Under the pieces are notes generated by a model. It was not told where the DNA came from. It saw only the letters and a list, made by a program, of their open reading frames with translations, and made no database searches. The position numbers were made by a program, and so were the translations under genes. Below, one piece after another: positions 23,684 through 35,293 of a DNA stretch of 64,000 nt; within the stretch, counting starts at the first letter, position 1, and every line of letters begins with the position of its first letter. Source of the stretch: Strongylocentrotus droebachiensis (Eukaryota > Echinodermata > Echinoidea > Camarodonta > Strongylocentrotidae); the NCBI GenBank assembly GCA_035222895.1, contig JAVYIG010006592.1, positions 51,182 through 115,181 on the forward strand, read 5' to 3'.

Positions 23684-23698
23684 CTACATTGGGAACAT
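23684..23698 (-). promoter_or_regulatory. Minimal upstream ORF before the SAV1 start
   Basis: If splicing uses the acceptor at 23699, the first bases of the exon are ATG, three more codons (the last also ATG) and TAG, ending three bases before the main ATG. Such a short uORF could lower translation or promote reinitiation. The acceptor itself (TTTTCTTTCCCAG) is convincing; the regulatory effect is inference. Confidence 0.45.
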
Positions 23699-23699
23699 C

Positions 23700-25783
23700 T
23701 GGGAAAGAAAACGATCAATCAAATATGGTCAAAACTTATGACTGTAAAATATCAATCAAATATTGTTAATAGTTATGACTGTAAAATACCAGTCAAATAT
23801 GACAACAATTACTGTACATGTATGATTGCACAGTTTGAAAGTAATTTGGGCCTAGTCTCAAGAAGCGGTCACAGTGCAATTTCACCAGCATCTCATTGAA
23901 AAGTGTGTTAATTTTAATACACCCATGTTTCAAGTTTTCGTTGGGATATTGGCAAACATGAACTTTTGACTGTTTCGAGAGACGCTGCCAAGAGATCAAA
24001 CAATAAAACTGCTGTTTGGCAAAACCTTTTTGTTCATGTTATTATATGAGGTTTCCTAAGTAAATTTACTCTAGTTCGAAAGATATACTGCAGAAAATAA
24101 AGCATCCTCAGATATGAAAAGGATGTTGAGACATAACACTAACTGGATGAAAGTATATACACCCCAAAACACTTTTACAGGTGTTATATGTACATGTAGA
24201 CCACATCACTGTCTGAATTAAGAAATTTACACTGATTTACTTTAGCAGACTTTACCAAAATTGCATGTACATCGCATGTGCCTGAACAACTTGCTCATGT
24301 ATCCACTATCCATGTTTCATTGTAATAGTGTTCACTGTTGTAATCATGTGTCAATCATGTACACGTACACTGTAGGTAAACATACATGAACTTGAAGAAC
24401 ACAGCGGTCTGTGGGCCAATACAAAGCATGTTAGCATGTCCTTGCTAGTACCAATTTATTTTTGGTCTTCAAAACAATGTGATGCACTTGCCAGATTAGA
24501 TACTGAATACAGTAGGGACAGTCTGACAGTGTTCTCTGCATGTACATGTACATGTAGCACAATGGTGTTGAGATTTCTGCACAAAATTATCACAACAAAT
24601 CCAAATAGTTTGTTTGATTTGTTTTTTCTTTACTTTTTCCAAGAATATTAATTTGAATGATTTTTTGTTTTATTTGTATTTTGAGACACGCTGTAATCCT
24701 GTAAGCTGTAAAAACTTGCACACATGTACTGATAAAGATTCAGTCCATCCTCTCTCTCTGAAAAAATTACAACAGAAGCATTTCAAGAAACATTCCTATC
24801 TAACCAAGGAACCATACAATGTACATGTACACATGTACCGTACATTGTTGGTGTTAAAAAATGTACAGGTAATTCCTGTCATTTGGAAATATTAATTCAT
24901 TTGATTTTGTTTTAGCCTTTTATAAGGCCAAATCTCAATGAAAATAACCCAATCTACTTTACTTTCCAACATTGGCAGATACAGTATGAAATAGAATCTA
25001 CTCAATAACGAAAGATGTATACCCTATTCATATTGTGTGGAGAAAAAAAGACATGGGCATATTTCTCTGTCAAAAGAATCCATAGTGTAATCAAGGAATG
25101 CTTCAGCCTTACAACTTCTTGGTTTAATTCCATTTACATTTACATGTAGAATAAATACTATATCTCTATTCACACTATTGTACCTGATTCTGTGGAACCC
25201 ATCTCTTTAGGACAGAGATAACACACAAACTCTGACCCTATTCATATCTCAGTTATGTAGTATCCGGTCCTTGACAAGAGGCATAGCTCATTAAAAGAAG
25301 TTTGGCTCTATACACTGGAATGGTAGGAATGTCTATTAACAAGGAGGTACCTGTACATGTACAGGGGTTTATTGATGGGTGTGTGTATGCACTACACTGT
25401 ACTTCACCCCTTTCATATCAAACCAGTAAAACTGAATTCATGATTATAAATACCAGTTATCAAATTTATACATATATATAGGCTATTATGCTCAGCTGAG
25501 CATAAACTTTTTATAAGTGTTTTATGACTGATATTTTCCTTTCACAATCCAATATCATCTGTACGTTTAGTGTACAATACAATGCATCAAAAAGTGGGAT
25601 AAAGTTAACACTTGCCAATGTAAGGTTTTGAAATAATTAAAGCACCTTTATTGTACCCCACTGTTTGCACAAATGATAATGGTATTTGCTTGAATGCTTG
25701 GATCTGATTGTAGACATACGTAAGCCATGGACATAGACAAGATGGACTACCCTTTACCGATTTCAGGACTAGAAAGTCATGCA
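23700..25783. other. Upstream of SAV1, no supported gene
   Basis: AT-rich sequence with many copies of the palindrome TACATGTA and overlapping GTACATGTAC (for example near 24190, 24540, 24820, 25145 and 25355). A non-coding first exon of SAV1 could lie here or further right, but no clear donor and promoter pair is visible. Confidence 0.4.
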
Positions 25784-27595
25784 TCTATAATAATAATACG
25801 CTAAGGCTCCGCGGGGGGCGCGACGTCTCGGCGAGCCTTTGTATTCTATTGTTTTTTAATGAGATCGCCGACCCAAGTTGGTGCGGCTATCTCCTCCCGA
25901 ACCCTGCCCTCGGGGCACCCGTGCCCGGTGCCATCGTCCGCGGGAGAGTCTACTCTGTGGAATTGGCTATACTCCGCCCGAGGTCCTCCTCCGTGTCGAC
26001 GTCCAGGGCGAAAACAGACGCGACATGCATAATGCACGATATGCGTGACGACAGAGATACCTCATGGATATTCAACATTGCATCCGTAGACACACGACCG
26101 ATGACCATCCACTCACATTAAGTTGCGTATTAAATGCACGCTGAATGGGTATGACCAAGGTCTTTCTATATGATGTGCTTTGTACTAGCTGCACTGCACA
26201 AGCGGTACCTGCACAAGCGAGATACACTGGGCTAATTCCCGTCGACGTCCAAACTTAGAGACCTATATATTTCCATCATGATTGCCGCGATTTTTATATA
26301 GTTTTCGTGAATGGAGGTATGAAATAAAAGCTTATTTTGTGATTATTACGGCCATGTATACTCAATTTTGATTATCATTTTCTAAAGGAAAGTTTTCACA
26401 AGAAAACCAATGGACTGACAGTTCAGTCGCACACAGTGCAGCTGCGCTGCTCGGGAAGCTCCAACACAGGCACCGCGCACCGCAGGCGTCCGACGTCTGC
26501 GGCGCCGGTGTTCGAGCTTGCTGGAGTTACGCTGAAGTGTGTGTGCTGAAGCTGAGCTCGAGTCGAAGAGATTTGACACTTTGCATCATTATTGCCGCGA
26601 TTTCAATATAGTTTCGTGAATATATTTACGAAACCTGAGCTTAGAATTAGTAAAAGTATTACTAATGTCTACGTTTTTAAACGACTGTCTGATTTTCTTA
26701 TGAAAATTTTACTTTGAAAAATGATTATCGAAATAAATGGTCAGAAATAATCACAATCTAACACAGTTAGGGTCTATTATTATGTTACAGTTCTTGCATC
26801 AAATCAATGCATGAAAACTTAGTTATTGAACTAGAATTTTTTTTTTTTTTTTTAAATAGGCAATTATGAAGTAGGATGTAGGAAGCCTCAAACCTTAGCC
26901 TACTTAACAAATCTCAACAAAGTGTAGGCCTATCCTTTTATGAATTAATGAAAAAGTAGCCCCAGAAAAAAGAGCCCCCGAAAGTTGAAAAAGTAGCCCC
27001 CGAAAATTTTCCGAAAATTTGAAATGGAGCCCCAGAAATGAAAAAATTAATTTTTTGCCTGCGCCTCCCTCTAGAATCCCGCGGATTTCCGCGGGTCCTG
27101 AGTTGAGTGTATATATAATATAGGCGTGGGGTCCATGGGTTTCAAGGTGTCATAAGCCCCCATAAGCTAAGGGGGTTACGTTCTTCAAAGTGGTGGGGGG
27201 GGGGAGAGATCAGATCGCAGCGAGTTGAGTGTATATATAATATAGGCGTGGGGTCCACGGGTTTCAAGGGGCCATAAACCCCCGAAAGCTTGGGGGTTTT
27301 AGGCGTTTAATTAGGGTCAGATGAGCATTTTTTTAATACTTTATTTGTGACACCTGCGGGTCACTAATTGGCGTGGGTCAATACGTAGAGTTGCGTAGTG
27401 TTGCGTACCACCTACGCTGGCCTACGTTACTATATGCTGAGGGACGGAAAGGGGTACGCAAGATGAACAAAAACAATTCAACATGTTTAATTTTTTTCGC
27501 GTACTTTCGGCGTAGAAATTTGAGGCAGAAAGTACGCCTTTTTACGCAACACTACGCTACATGCCTACGCAACAGTACGCTACCCTACGCCAGAT

Positions 27596-27908
27596 CAGTG
27601 GCGGATCCAGGGGGGGGGGGGGCCCGGGCCTTGAGAAAAAAATCATGTAAAATCACGCGATTTTTACCTTTTTGGGGGGTTGGGCCCCCCCCCCCCCACC
27701 CCTGACGCTCAAGGGGGGGGGGGGGGGGTGCAAATTTTAAAATTTTCGAGGACCAAAAAAAAAAAAATGTGCTCCCCACTGAGCGACTTTTCGGCTGGCT
27801 GAGTCGTTGCGAAAAAAAAAAAAAGTGTCCGCTTATACCCCCCCCCCCCCCCCAAAAAAAAAAAAAAAGTTGGGCCCCCTCCCCTAAGAAATCCTGGATC
27901 CGCGCCTG
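27596..27908. mobile_element. hAT-like MITE with 8-bp target duplication
   Basis: Terminal inverted repeats are CAGTGGCGGATCCAGG and CCTGGATCCGCGCCTG. The octamer CGCCAGAT occurs directly on both sides (27588-27595 and 27909-27916). CAGTGG-type ends with an 8-bp duplication are characteristic of hAT transposons. The interior is G, C and A tracts with no coding capacity. It is inserted inside the Helitron-like element. Confidence 0.8.
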
Positions 27909-28022
27909 CGCCAGATCGACAAAGCAGTAAAAGCTTTCCACACTACGGAACTCTACGCAGTTCCAGTGGCTTAAAGAATAACTACCGGTACAGTTGGATC
28001 GTTTTTTTTATTTTTTTATATA

Positions 28023-28397
28023 AGGCCAAATTTAAAAAAAAACATGTTTGGCGTCCTGTTTTTTCGAAAAATGGGAAGGAGGAGGCCCTTTTTTTTTCTT
28101 TCAAAATGGCCGCTCGGTACATTTTCCCTGACATTGGGGCTATTTTTCAAGATGGCGGCCGACAATTTTGTTTTTTCTTTTTTAAAATCAGAAATACATT
28201 TTAGCAGTGCTTTTCATGTTTTTTTTCTTCAAAAAAAAAAAAAAAAAAAAAAAAAAATAGGAGGCGGCCCCCAAATAGGAAGCAGGCGGGGACGCTGTTT
28301 TTTTTTTCTTTCAAAAAAAAAAAAAAAAAAAAAAAAAATAGGAGGCGGCCCCCAAAAAGTAAGCGGGCGGGGACGCAAAACATTTTTTTAATGGCCT
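28023..28397. mobile_element. Foldback/MITE-like element with AGGCCA termini
   Basis: AGGCCAAATTTAAAAAAAAA with ATGTTTGGCGTCC on the left is mirrored by GGGGACGCAAAACATTTTTT with AATGGCCT on the right. Inside, a 90-bp block with a poly-A run and AGGAGGCGGCCCCCAAA is tandemly duplicated. The ends resemble those at 6489-7367. It is nested in the Helitron-like element. Confidence 0.6.
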
Positions 28398-28505
28398 GAA
28401 TGGCAAATAAAGTTCTTGGTGGTTTTAATTTAGACAGTCTCTATATATCTATTTACACCCCCCGCCCCCCTCTAGAATCCCGCGGATTTCCGCGGGTCCA
28501 GCTAG

Positions 28506-31500
28506 TATATTAATAAAGACATAGACAAGACTAATCATTCAGTAGATTTTCAAGATTGATTGTATTGATTGTACATTTGTAAGTAGTTTTGTAATGTTCT
28601 AAAAGGAAGATTTTGGGTAACAATGTGTCCTGAACACCTGTTTATGCTAGTATTGAACTGTGTAATAACAACAAAAATTGTTCACAAAATTTTCCAAGTT
28701 TAAGCCCAGAAGTTCATGTACATGTACGCAACATGTTTTAACCGAGTCTGTTACAGTTGTACATGTACAGTGTAGTTGGTTTTTAATACTGTTGGTTTTA
28801 TTGCACTGTCATCCCGGATTGGAACATTCCAATTTATTTGATATGAAAGGGGGATAGAATTGACTATAATGACGACTGGAATGGTGCATCAATCAACAAT
28901 CCAAAATACTATACAATACAATGGAAAACTATTGGGGTGCATCTGGTATTTGACAATTGGTTTGTTGACATCAAGGTTGAATGGAAAATACAACCACTTA
29001 ATACTTAAAAGTAATCACCTTTCTGGAGGCTGCAAGTTGAAAGTACAATTTGAACAACCTTATATACATGTAATGCTAAATATATTACTCATTGCGGATA
29101 TAGTATCAAAAATAATATCGCTAGTGATATTCGTTTGTCTCGCAATGTGGTCAATAAGGAATCTAAAAGATCACGACGTTTCGTATGCTACTGCAATACT
29201 TCGTCAGGTGATAAAAACTGTTGTAAGCAAGGGTCTTTTATACTTTACGGGAGGACCGTAAAGCGGTCTAAAATTCGATCGATAATTGGAACAATAACGC
29301 CCAATGCCTATTGGTCGACGCACACGGTGATCGACCAATCACCAAGGCCGCTACATTATATACATGTAGTTAGTAATATTGGTACAACCTAAGCATGATT
29401 TAGTGTTTGTATACTGCAGCAATAATCATAAGTTATTTGCCCTACCTTGAAACTTGAAAGCACAATGTACATGTATGCCAATTACATGTGATGTGTACTG
29501 TACATGTGGGTTGACACTTAAAGTTATTTGCTTAAATGACAACCTTGTACATGTAATTTACCAAGCATGCCAAAAAGTGAATGTCCCAATTTACAGTACC
29601 TCAACCCATGTGAAGTTTAATGTTCAAGTACAGTTCACATGTTCATGGGGACTAACATGTACTTGTATAAGTTATAACAAGTAAAGATAGAAATAAGTTT
29701 AGCCTCCACCTACAGTTTCATTCAACGATTATTTTATGCTATCCAAATAAATGCAGCCAGCATTTTTGAATTTGATTTCAAAGTAGATTTCGTTTCTCAT
29801 TCTGTTGATTAAATTCAGAGCTCATGCAATTTAAGATGGTTAATTATTGTTTTGACATGTTCACTGCACTCTTGAAATTGAAAAATGTACAATCATACAG
29901 TAATAATTAGGCCCGAGTCAAAAAGGCTCCACGCCCAGAAGGCCAAGATATTACGATGAAGGAAAATGAATTTTATTAAAGCTCTTGAAACCACATACTG
30001 TACATGTGTAGATGTGCCTTTCGATCATCAAAAAAATATGTACGTATCACGGTTAAGTTTGTCATGCTTGATGTTCGTGGATACAGACCATACACTATCA
30101 TTAATGCAGAAAAAGTCAGAATTGATCGGATCAATAAGCAATTAACCAACTAAAAATGCCTCATTAGACAGCACAACAAAATTAATGTAGAACAATACCT
30201 CGCTTTGACAAACAATACTTTGGATAATAGATATCCATGTACTGTATAATTACTTGAGCCTTTCTATTAATGGGAGCAAAACAATTGTCCATGTTTAAAT
30301 GTAAATTGGACCAATAAATGAATGAATGAAAGTACATTTACATGTAACAAAGAGTACACAAAAGTTCCTTTTAGTGAGAAAAAACAACAACAACTTATTT
30401 CCACAAAAATGAAATTTCATTTTTTTAAAAGCTACAATTAAAAGATAAATGTAGGTCTCTATGATGTAAATTATATATAAAATATTAGAATAATAGTGTA
30501 CTGGTATGTTAAGCAATATACATGTAGATCAGTGCAGTTATATGCAATCAAATTTTTGCTGCAAATCTAGAATTTGCTTTTCCTCTCATTATTAATAACA
30601 TACATGTATTGTGTATGTATTGTATTAAAGAAACTCTGTTATCAAATGTACCCTGTGGTCTATAATTTTGAGTGGGGGAAAGTGCACACGTTGGATGCTA
30701 TGTTTACTAAGACGACATATATGTTTTCTAAATTTGCGAGCGAGCAAGCAAAAAAGAATGACACTTTTAGTACAGCAAAATTGTTATTTATTTACTTTGA
30801 AAATCATTACCTAAAATAATAAAATAATTGAATGTCTTTCTCCTGAGGGCTCTGCAATCATATCATTACCCCGGCTTTATTTGAGCTACATGTACCATAA
30901 GGTGCTCAAGCATGCAAGGAATGTCTTCCTACTGGCTACATGCACCCATACACCTGGATGGAGAGTTGCTACATGTATATGTACATTGTAGATTAATATC
31001 TTGCCAAAGGATATCAGTACCGCTATACATGTATAAAATATAAAATTATGTATGCGGGCACAATGATGCAGAATACATGAATACAAATATCATATATTCA
31101 GTCACTTCAATGAATTATATATGAATATGAGCTAGTCGCGCATCTCCATGCCCAGAATCATCCTGTTCCTAAATGTTCAGAGCAAGTGAAGCAAGCTTGC
31201 ATTGTAAAATTTAATTCAGATATATTAAAAAATATATACAGTTAGATGTATTTTGGGCTATTATAGCACCTTGCTAAAAAGCCTTTGCCGAATGTGAAGA
31301 TATTCTGGCACCTTGTTTATTATAAAGGTATTCAGGCACATCACTGCCCAGGCCTGTCACTGCCTGACATCATCATGTTTCTAAATGTTACGAGGGAGCA
31401 GAGAGAGTGAAGGAAACAGAAATATATTGTCTCTAAATTATATTGTTTTCTCTCATGGCACTGCTAGAGATGTCTTGCAGCACCTTGGTAGAACAATGCT

Positions 31501-31640
31501 GCTGTAGCCTTAAGCTATCAATTTTGCATATGATTTATATTTTGTTTCTTTGTTTTAAACTCTGTGGGATTTCCACCACTACTGGCAGTGACTATCATTG
31601 TCTTCCCTCAGTGTTGGAGGTATTTTTCATGAAATTGCAT
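28506..31640. other. Intergenic DNA with a CCAAT-box cluster, no supported gene
   Basis: AT-rich with scattered TACATGTA palindromes. A 133-codon open stretch at 28860-29261 has no recognisable domain. A patch at about 29090-29390 is richer in CpG than its surroundings and includes the CCAAT cluster listed separately. Confidence 0.4.
29285..29339. promoter_or_regulatory. Cluster of four CCAAT boxes (candidate NF-Y promoter element)
   Basis: CCAAT occurs four times in 55 bp: ATTGG at 29285 and 29310, CCAAT at 29301 and 29335. The last pair forms a hairpin with stem ATTGGTCGA/TCGACCAAT. NF-Y sites cluster in animal promoters, and the surrounding 300 bp is locally CpG-rich. It could serve a non-coding first exon of SAV1, 5.6 kb away on the minus strand, but no transcript evidence exists here. 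Confidence 0.4.
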
Positions 31641-31646
31641 TTAAGC

Positions 31647-32426
31647 TTAAAGTCAAAGTCCACTCCAAAAATAACTTACTTTTAATAGAAACAGACAAAT
31701 TGGGCAAACCAATCAAAAAAAGTTTTAGCAAAATTGGATAACTAATAAGAATGTTATGAATTTTCAATTACATGTACATGAAAAACTTTGAAAATTACTA
31801 GACATATTGGCAACTCACTCGCGAGTCTGTGACGTCATGTCCTCACTATCCACTAATTATTTTATTTATATTGATAATATAAATTTCCTATTTTCCCCCT
31901 AAGAATCTTATTTCTTTACACCAGCATCCAAGTTAGATAGTATGATTTTTGTGTGGATGCACTAATATAGAGTAATTTTTTTACAGTTAAATCATGAGAA
32001 ATATGAAATATTTATATAAAAATCAATATTCATGAATATATAATATTCAGAAAATAGTATAAATTCTTCAAACTTCATAAAAGATTTTGTGAAATGACAT
32101 GCTAGGAATATGATACAAATCATATAGCCTGGGCGAAGGCATGGGGAAATCAAGTTTTACTTTTAGGGGATAAAAAAGGGAAATTAACGGGATTAAAATA
32201 TTTAAAGCAATTGATAATTAGTGAGGACATGAAGTCACAAATTGATAACCAAATTGGCAATTTGTGTAGTGATTTCAGTTTTTTTTATAATAAGTTTTAC
32301 ATTCTTTTTCAAAAATTCATAACTTTCTTATTATCCGATTTCGCTCAAACTTATTTGATAAGTTTGTCTGATTTTTCTGCTTCTATTGAAAGAAAGTTTT
32401 TTTTATGGAGTGGACTTGCCCTTTAA
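31647..32426. mobile_element. TTAA-flanked inverted-repeat element, family 3
   Basis: TTAA|AGTCAAAGTCCACTCC on the left is mirrored by GGAGTGGACTTGCCCT|TTAA on the right, and the arms continue to pair for over 100 bp (for example GTGACGTCATGTCCTCAC against GTGAGGACATGAAGTCAC). The interior is AT-rich with no coding capacity. TTAA flanks suggest piggyBac-type mobilisation. Confidence 0.7.
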
Positions 32427-32991
32427 CATGTGCTTGGATCGTTTATTAGAGGGAGGTATTACGAGAGGGGATACCAAGAAAAACTTGTTCTTGGAAAACT
32501 ATTTTTGTCAAAAGAATTTTCCAGTATATTTTCCATTGTAGATTACAAAAAGAAATTGTATAATACACAAGTTGGGTATTATAACATTTCTAATTTTTCT
32601 AATCTGCACTGTAGATTAATTTCATAGAGCGTATCCATGGACTTAACTTCCTCAATGAGAGTCCCCAAGTTACCAAACATGAGCTTTGTATACAATTAGT
32701 TTTGCATTATTATATGTCCAACAAATAGAACAAAAGTATTGTTTGACGTTCTTGAAGGAACTAATGTAATGGAATCATTAATTACGAAAGAAGTTGAAGT
32801 GGCACTTTTTCCGGCGCTAGTGTAGTTTCGTATCCATTTTTTTTAGAAGTTTAATATCCATTCTTAGCAAATGAATTTTAGCCCAATTTTTTTACTATTT
32901 CATTCATAATCATATAGACCTATTGCATTTTCCACCTGAATTTGGATCACATCCGACATCTGGAAACCTCCGTTTAGGGCTTCGATGTCAA

Positions 32992-33429
32992 CAGGCGCGG
33001 ATCTACGGGGGGGGTTTAGGGGGTTTAAACCCCCCCCCCTTGGGCGGCCCCCCCCCCCCCAAAAAAAAAGGGAAAAAAAAGAAGAAAAAAAAGAAAAAAA
33101 AGAAGAAAAAAGAACGCACGGTGGAGAGAAACCCTTTCAAGTGCAAATATTGTGAGAAGATATTCAACTCATCTGGTAACTTAACCAAACACATAATAAC
33201 TCTGGATATAACTGTGTATTAAACTGTTACTTGATTTAAAAAGACGTTATCATGCACTGCTTTTTATGGTCTCCATTGTGTTAATAGATGCCAGGAAAAC
33301 ATCACTTACGGGGTTCAAATAAACACCCCCAAAAAAATCGGCTCGCCGCTTTGCGGCTCGTGGACGATGCTCTGCATCGTCATTATTTTGGTCAAACCCC
33401 CCCTTAGCAAAAAGCTAGATCCACCCCTG
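32992..33429. mobile_element. hAT-like element carrying a broken zinc-finger fragment
   Basis: The ends CAGGCGCGGATCTACG and TAGATCCACCCCTG are imperfect inverted repeats. G, C and A tracts fill the outer parts. GTCAA directly flanks both sides, but a clean 8-bp duplication is not visible. The centre holds a C2H2 zinc-finger piece. No transposase frame remains. Confidence 0.6.
33110..33200 (+). pseudogene. C2H2 zinc-finger fragment, frameshifted
   Basis: One frame reads FKCKYCEKIFNSSGNLTKH, a standard C2H2 finger with both cysteines and the first histidine. The linker just upstream (RTHGGEKP, close to the classic HTGEKP) is in a different frame because of one extra T in CCCTTTCAAG. The second histidine is not in place. 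This looks like a piece of a zinc-finger gene captured by the mobile element. Confidence 0.65.
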
Positions 33430-33699
33430 GTCAACGTTGTCGCTCAGTACCGTTTCTACGCTAGTCCTGACCTCAAACTGAAGCTATCGGTACAAAATCA
33501 TGCAGACTTTTCGTATGGTGGTATCGTAACATGCACGATGTCGGATGTGATACAAATTCAGGTGGAAAATGCAATATATGATTACGATTAAAAGTAAACA
33601 ATTGGGTTAAAATTCCTTTGCTAAGAATGGATATTAAACTGCTAAAACAATGGATACGTAACTACACTAGCGCCCTTTTTACTTCAACTTATTTTGTTT

Positions 33700-34700
33700 G
33701 CATGTACCAGTTAGGTGCCATGTAAGTCTTGGATATAAATTTGTTCTGCATTTCACTTATAGTTTGGCAGCCTTCTTCCTCATTTCTCCCGTTTCTGTTC
33801 TATTTCTTCTACCGGTAATTATTTCGTCATGTTCATGATTTATATTTTATCCCTTTCATCTCATAATCAATCATAAAAATTCATATCACTCTTCTTCTTT
33901 CCCTTTGAATTTCTTTTCTTTTCTTCTTAATCTTTAGTCTAGATCTAGACAGTAGACTCTAGGCCTAGATTAGCAGGTCTAGACCCTAGACTATATCTAT
34001 TTTCTTTCCTTCCTCTTGGCTTTTCCATTTTCTCTCCATCCTCTTTCCTCCTTCCCTTTTATTTTAGACGACACCGACGTACGAGAAGACGCTGCGCCTA
34101 GTTCGGCCGCGCTCGGCCCACGGACGCGGACACGTCTTTTCTATATCTCTGGCAGTCGAGTTCCGCTGGGCGTCTCGCTTGCTGCGCTGCAGATCGTGGC
34201 TAGAGCTCTTCGGGCACCGTGAGCCACTGGCCCAGCGCTAGTGCAGTGGTTCTATAAAAAAGACGAGTTCCGATTCGCGGCAAGGGTAAACAATGCAAGA
34301 TAAGCAGTATACGGCAAACTACATTCCACACAAGTTTGCTGAAATAGCTAGGCTATATTAAAATATCAAGAATATCATGTAAAAACTCACGCAATTGCTG
34401 AGAAAAGGTTTTTAATCAGGTATTATTAGTCCACAAAAACAAGATTTAACACCGAAATAGAGACTGGCAACAATTAATTACAGATCTTTAATTGATTATA
34501 AAAAATATAAAAAATCTCCAAAAATATCAAATTTTCAACAAATTATAAATATGAAATATTCTATTATATTTTTATTATTAATTTAAGGTATACAAATATT
34601 TTCTAATAAGCCATTTTTTTAATTCTTAAAAGCAAACCTGGAAAAGACCGATAGGGACGAACTTCGTTTCACCTGTGACGTAATGTCAATGATATTTATG
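33700..34700. other. Upstream flank of RSPH, no supported gene
   Basis: Pyrimidine-rich sequence to about 34050, with several TCTAGA/CTAGACC palindromic words near 33935-33990. A CpG-rich stretch follows at 34065-34215 (GACGCTGCGCC, GGCCGCGCTCGG), then AT-rich DNA. The CpG-rich part may be regulatory, but no core promoter is clear. Confidence 0.4.
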
Positions 34701-34706
34701 CGGCGA

Positions 34707-34720
34707 GATCCCATAGCAAC
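34707..34720 (+). promoter_or_regulatory. X-box-like RFX site upstream of RSPH
   Basis: GATCCCATAGCAAC matches the RFX X-box consensus GTTNCCATGGNAAC at 10 of 12 defined positions. RFX factors activate ciliary genes through X-boxes close to the start site. It lies about 390 bp before the ATG and just upstream of a possible 5' UTR intron, a suitable position for a radial spoke gene. Confidence 0.5.
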
Positions 34721-34760
34721 AGGCCGCAAGTCAGTGAAAGAACGTGTATGGATGTTGTTG

Positions 34761-34891
34761 GTAAATACTCGATGAATTATGCTGTGCTTTTCACTTAATT
34801 GTAACATTTTCTTCAAATTGTTGTTTATCATTGCCTAATATAATATTTCTGAAATATTTATTACATTTTTGACTGATTCATTTTGTTCTAG
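34761..34891 (+). other. Possible 5' UTR intron of RSPH
   Basis: GTTGTTG|GTAAAT is a fair donor and TTCATTTTGTTCTAG is a good acceptor 131 bp later. The region before has no ATG-initiated long frame, and 34892-35108 would be the second leader exon. Inferred from splice signals only. Confidence 0.35.
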
Positions 34892-35108
34892 AACCTGCAA
34901 ATTGAGGACGGAACAACGCAAGTTTGAACAGCTGAGTGAGAGCGAAGTAGGCAACACACTTCAGACGGACGCGGACCCTCGGTTTTGAGAGTGAGAAGAG
35001 CCAGAGGTGTAAAATCTGCATCTGCTGCTATTTTTTTTTAAAGACCTTGAGTAAAACCGAACAACAATATCGAGCCACATATTTGAAACTGCGTAGAGAT
35101 AGACTTAA

Positions 35109-35293
35109 ATGATGGAAGAACCTCAAAATAATGAAGGAACTCCCAAAACGGGGAACTCCAAGCCACAGACTCCAACAGGAACAGCAGTTGCAACTCCACC
35201 AAATATGGCTGTGAATCTTACTCCCACAGAAGAGGCATTGGTGAATGCAAAGGCCTACCTACTGAAAGCAAGCAACAAATCAAATCTCAATTT
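35109..35293 (+). CDS. RSPH exon 1 (start codon)
   Basis: Codes [15 protein letters not shown], a Thr/Pro-rich lead and the first conserved helix [19 protein letters not shown]. Donor AATTT|GTAAGT. The second in-frame ATG follows immediately. Confidence 0.93.

Larger units (their letters stand above)
25784..28505 (+). mobile_element. Helitron-like non-autonomous element
   Basis: It begins A|TCTATAATAATAATACGCTA and ends with the perfect hairpin CCCGCGGATTTCCGCGGG (28479-28496), a short spacer and CTAG|T. This matches the Helitron rule of a 5' TC, a 3' hairpin a few bases before CTRR, and insertion between A and T. No Rep/helicase frame is present. The same hairpin also occurs internally at 27078-27095 without CTAG, and a 120-bp direct repeat (GAGTTGAGTGTATATATAAT) starts at about 27101 and 27221. 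An hAT-like element and a foldback element are nested inside. Confidence 0.7.
32791..33690. mobile_element. Large foldback element interrupted by an hAT-like insertion
   Basis: The arms pair over more than 100 bp: AAGTTGAAGT, GGCGCTAGTGTAGTT, CGTATCCAT and TTTAATATCCATTCTTAGCA on the left, and their complements on the right. Further in, CATTTTCCACCTGAATTTG and ACATCCGACATC also pair with the right arm. The spacer contains the hAT-like element at 32992-33429. Confidence 0.75.

Noticed and set aside
28860-29261. 133-codon open frame, partly hydrophobic
   Set aside because: AT-rich composition, no recognisable domain, no splice or promoter support in that frame.
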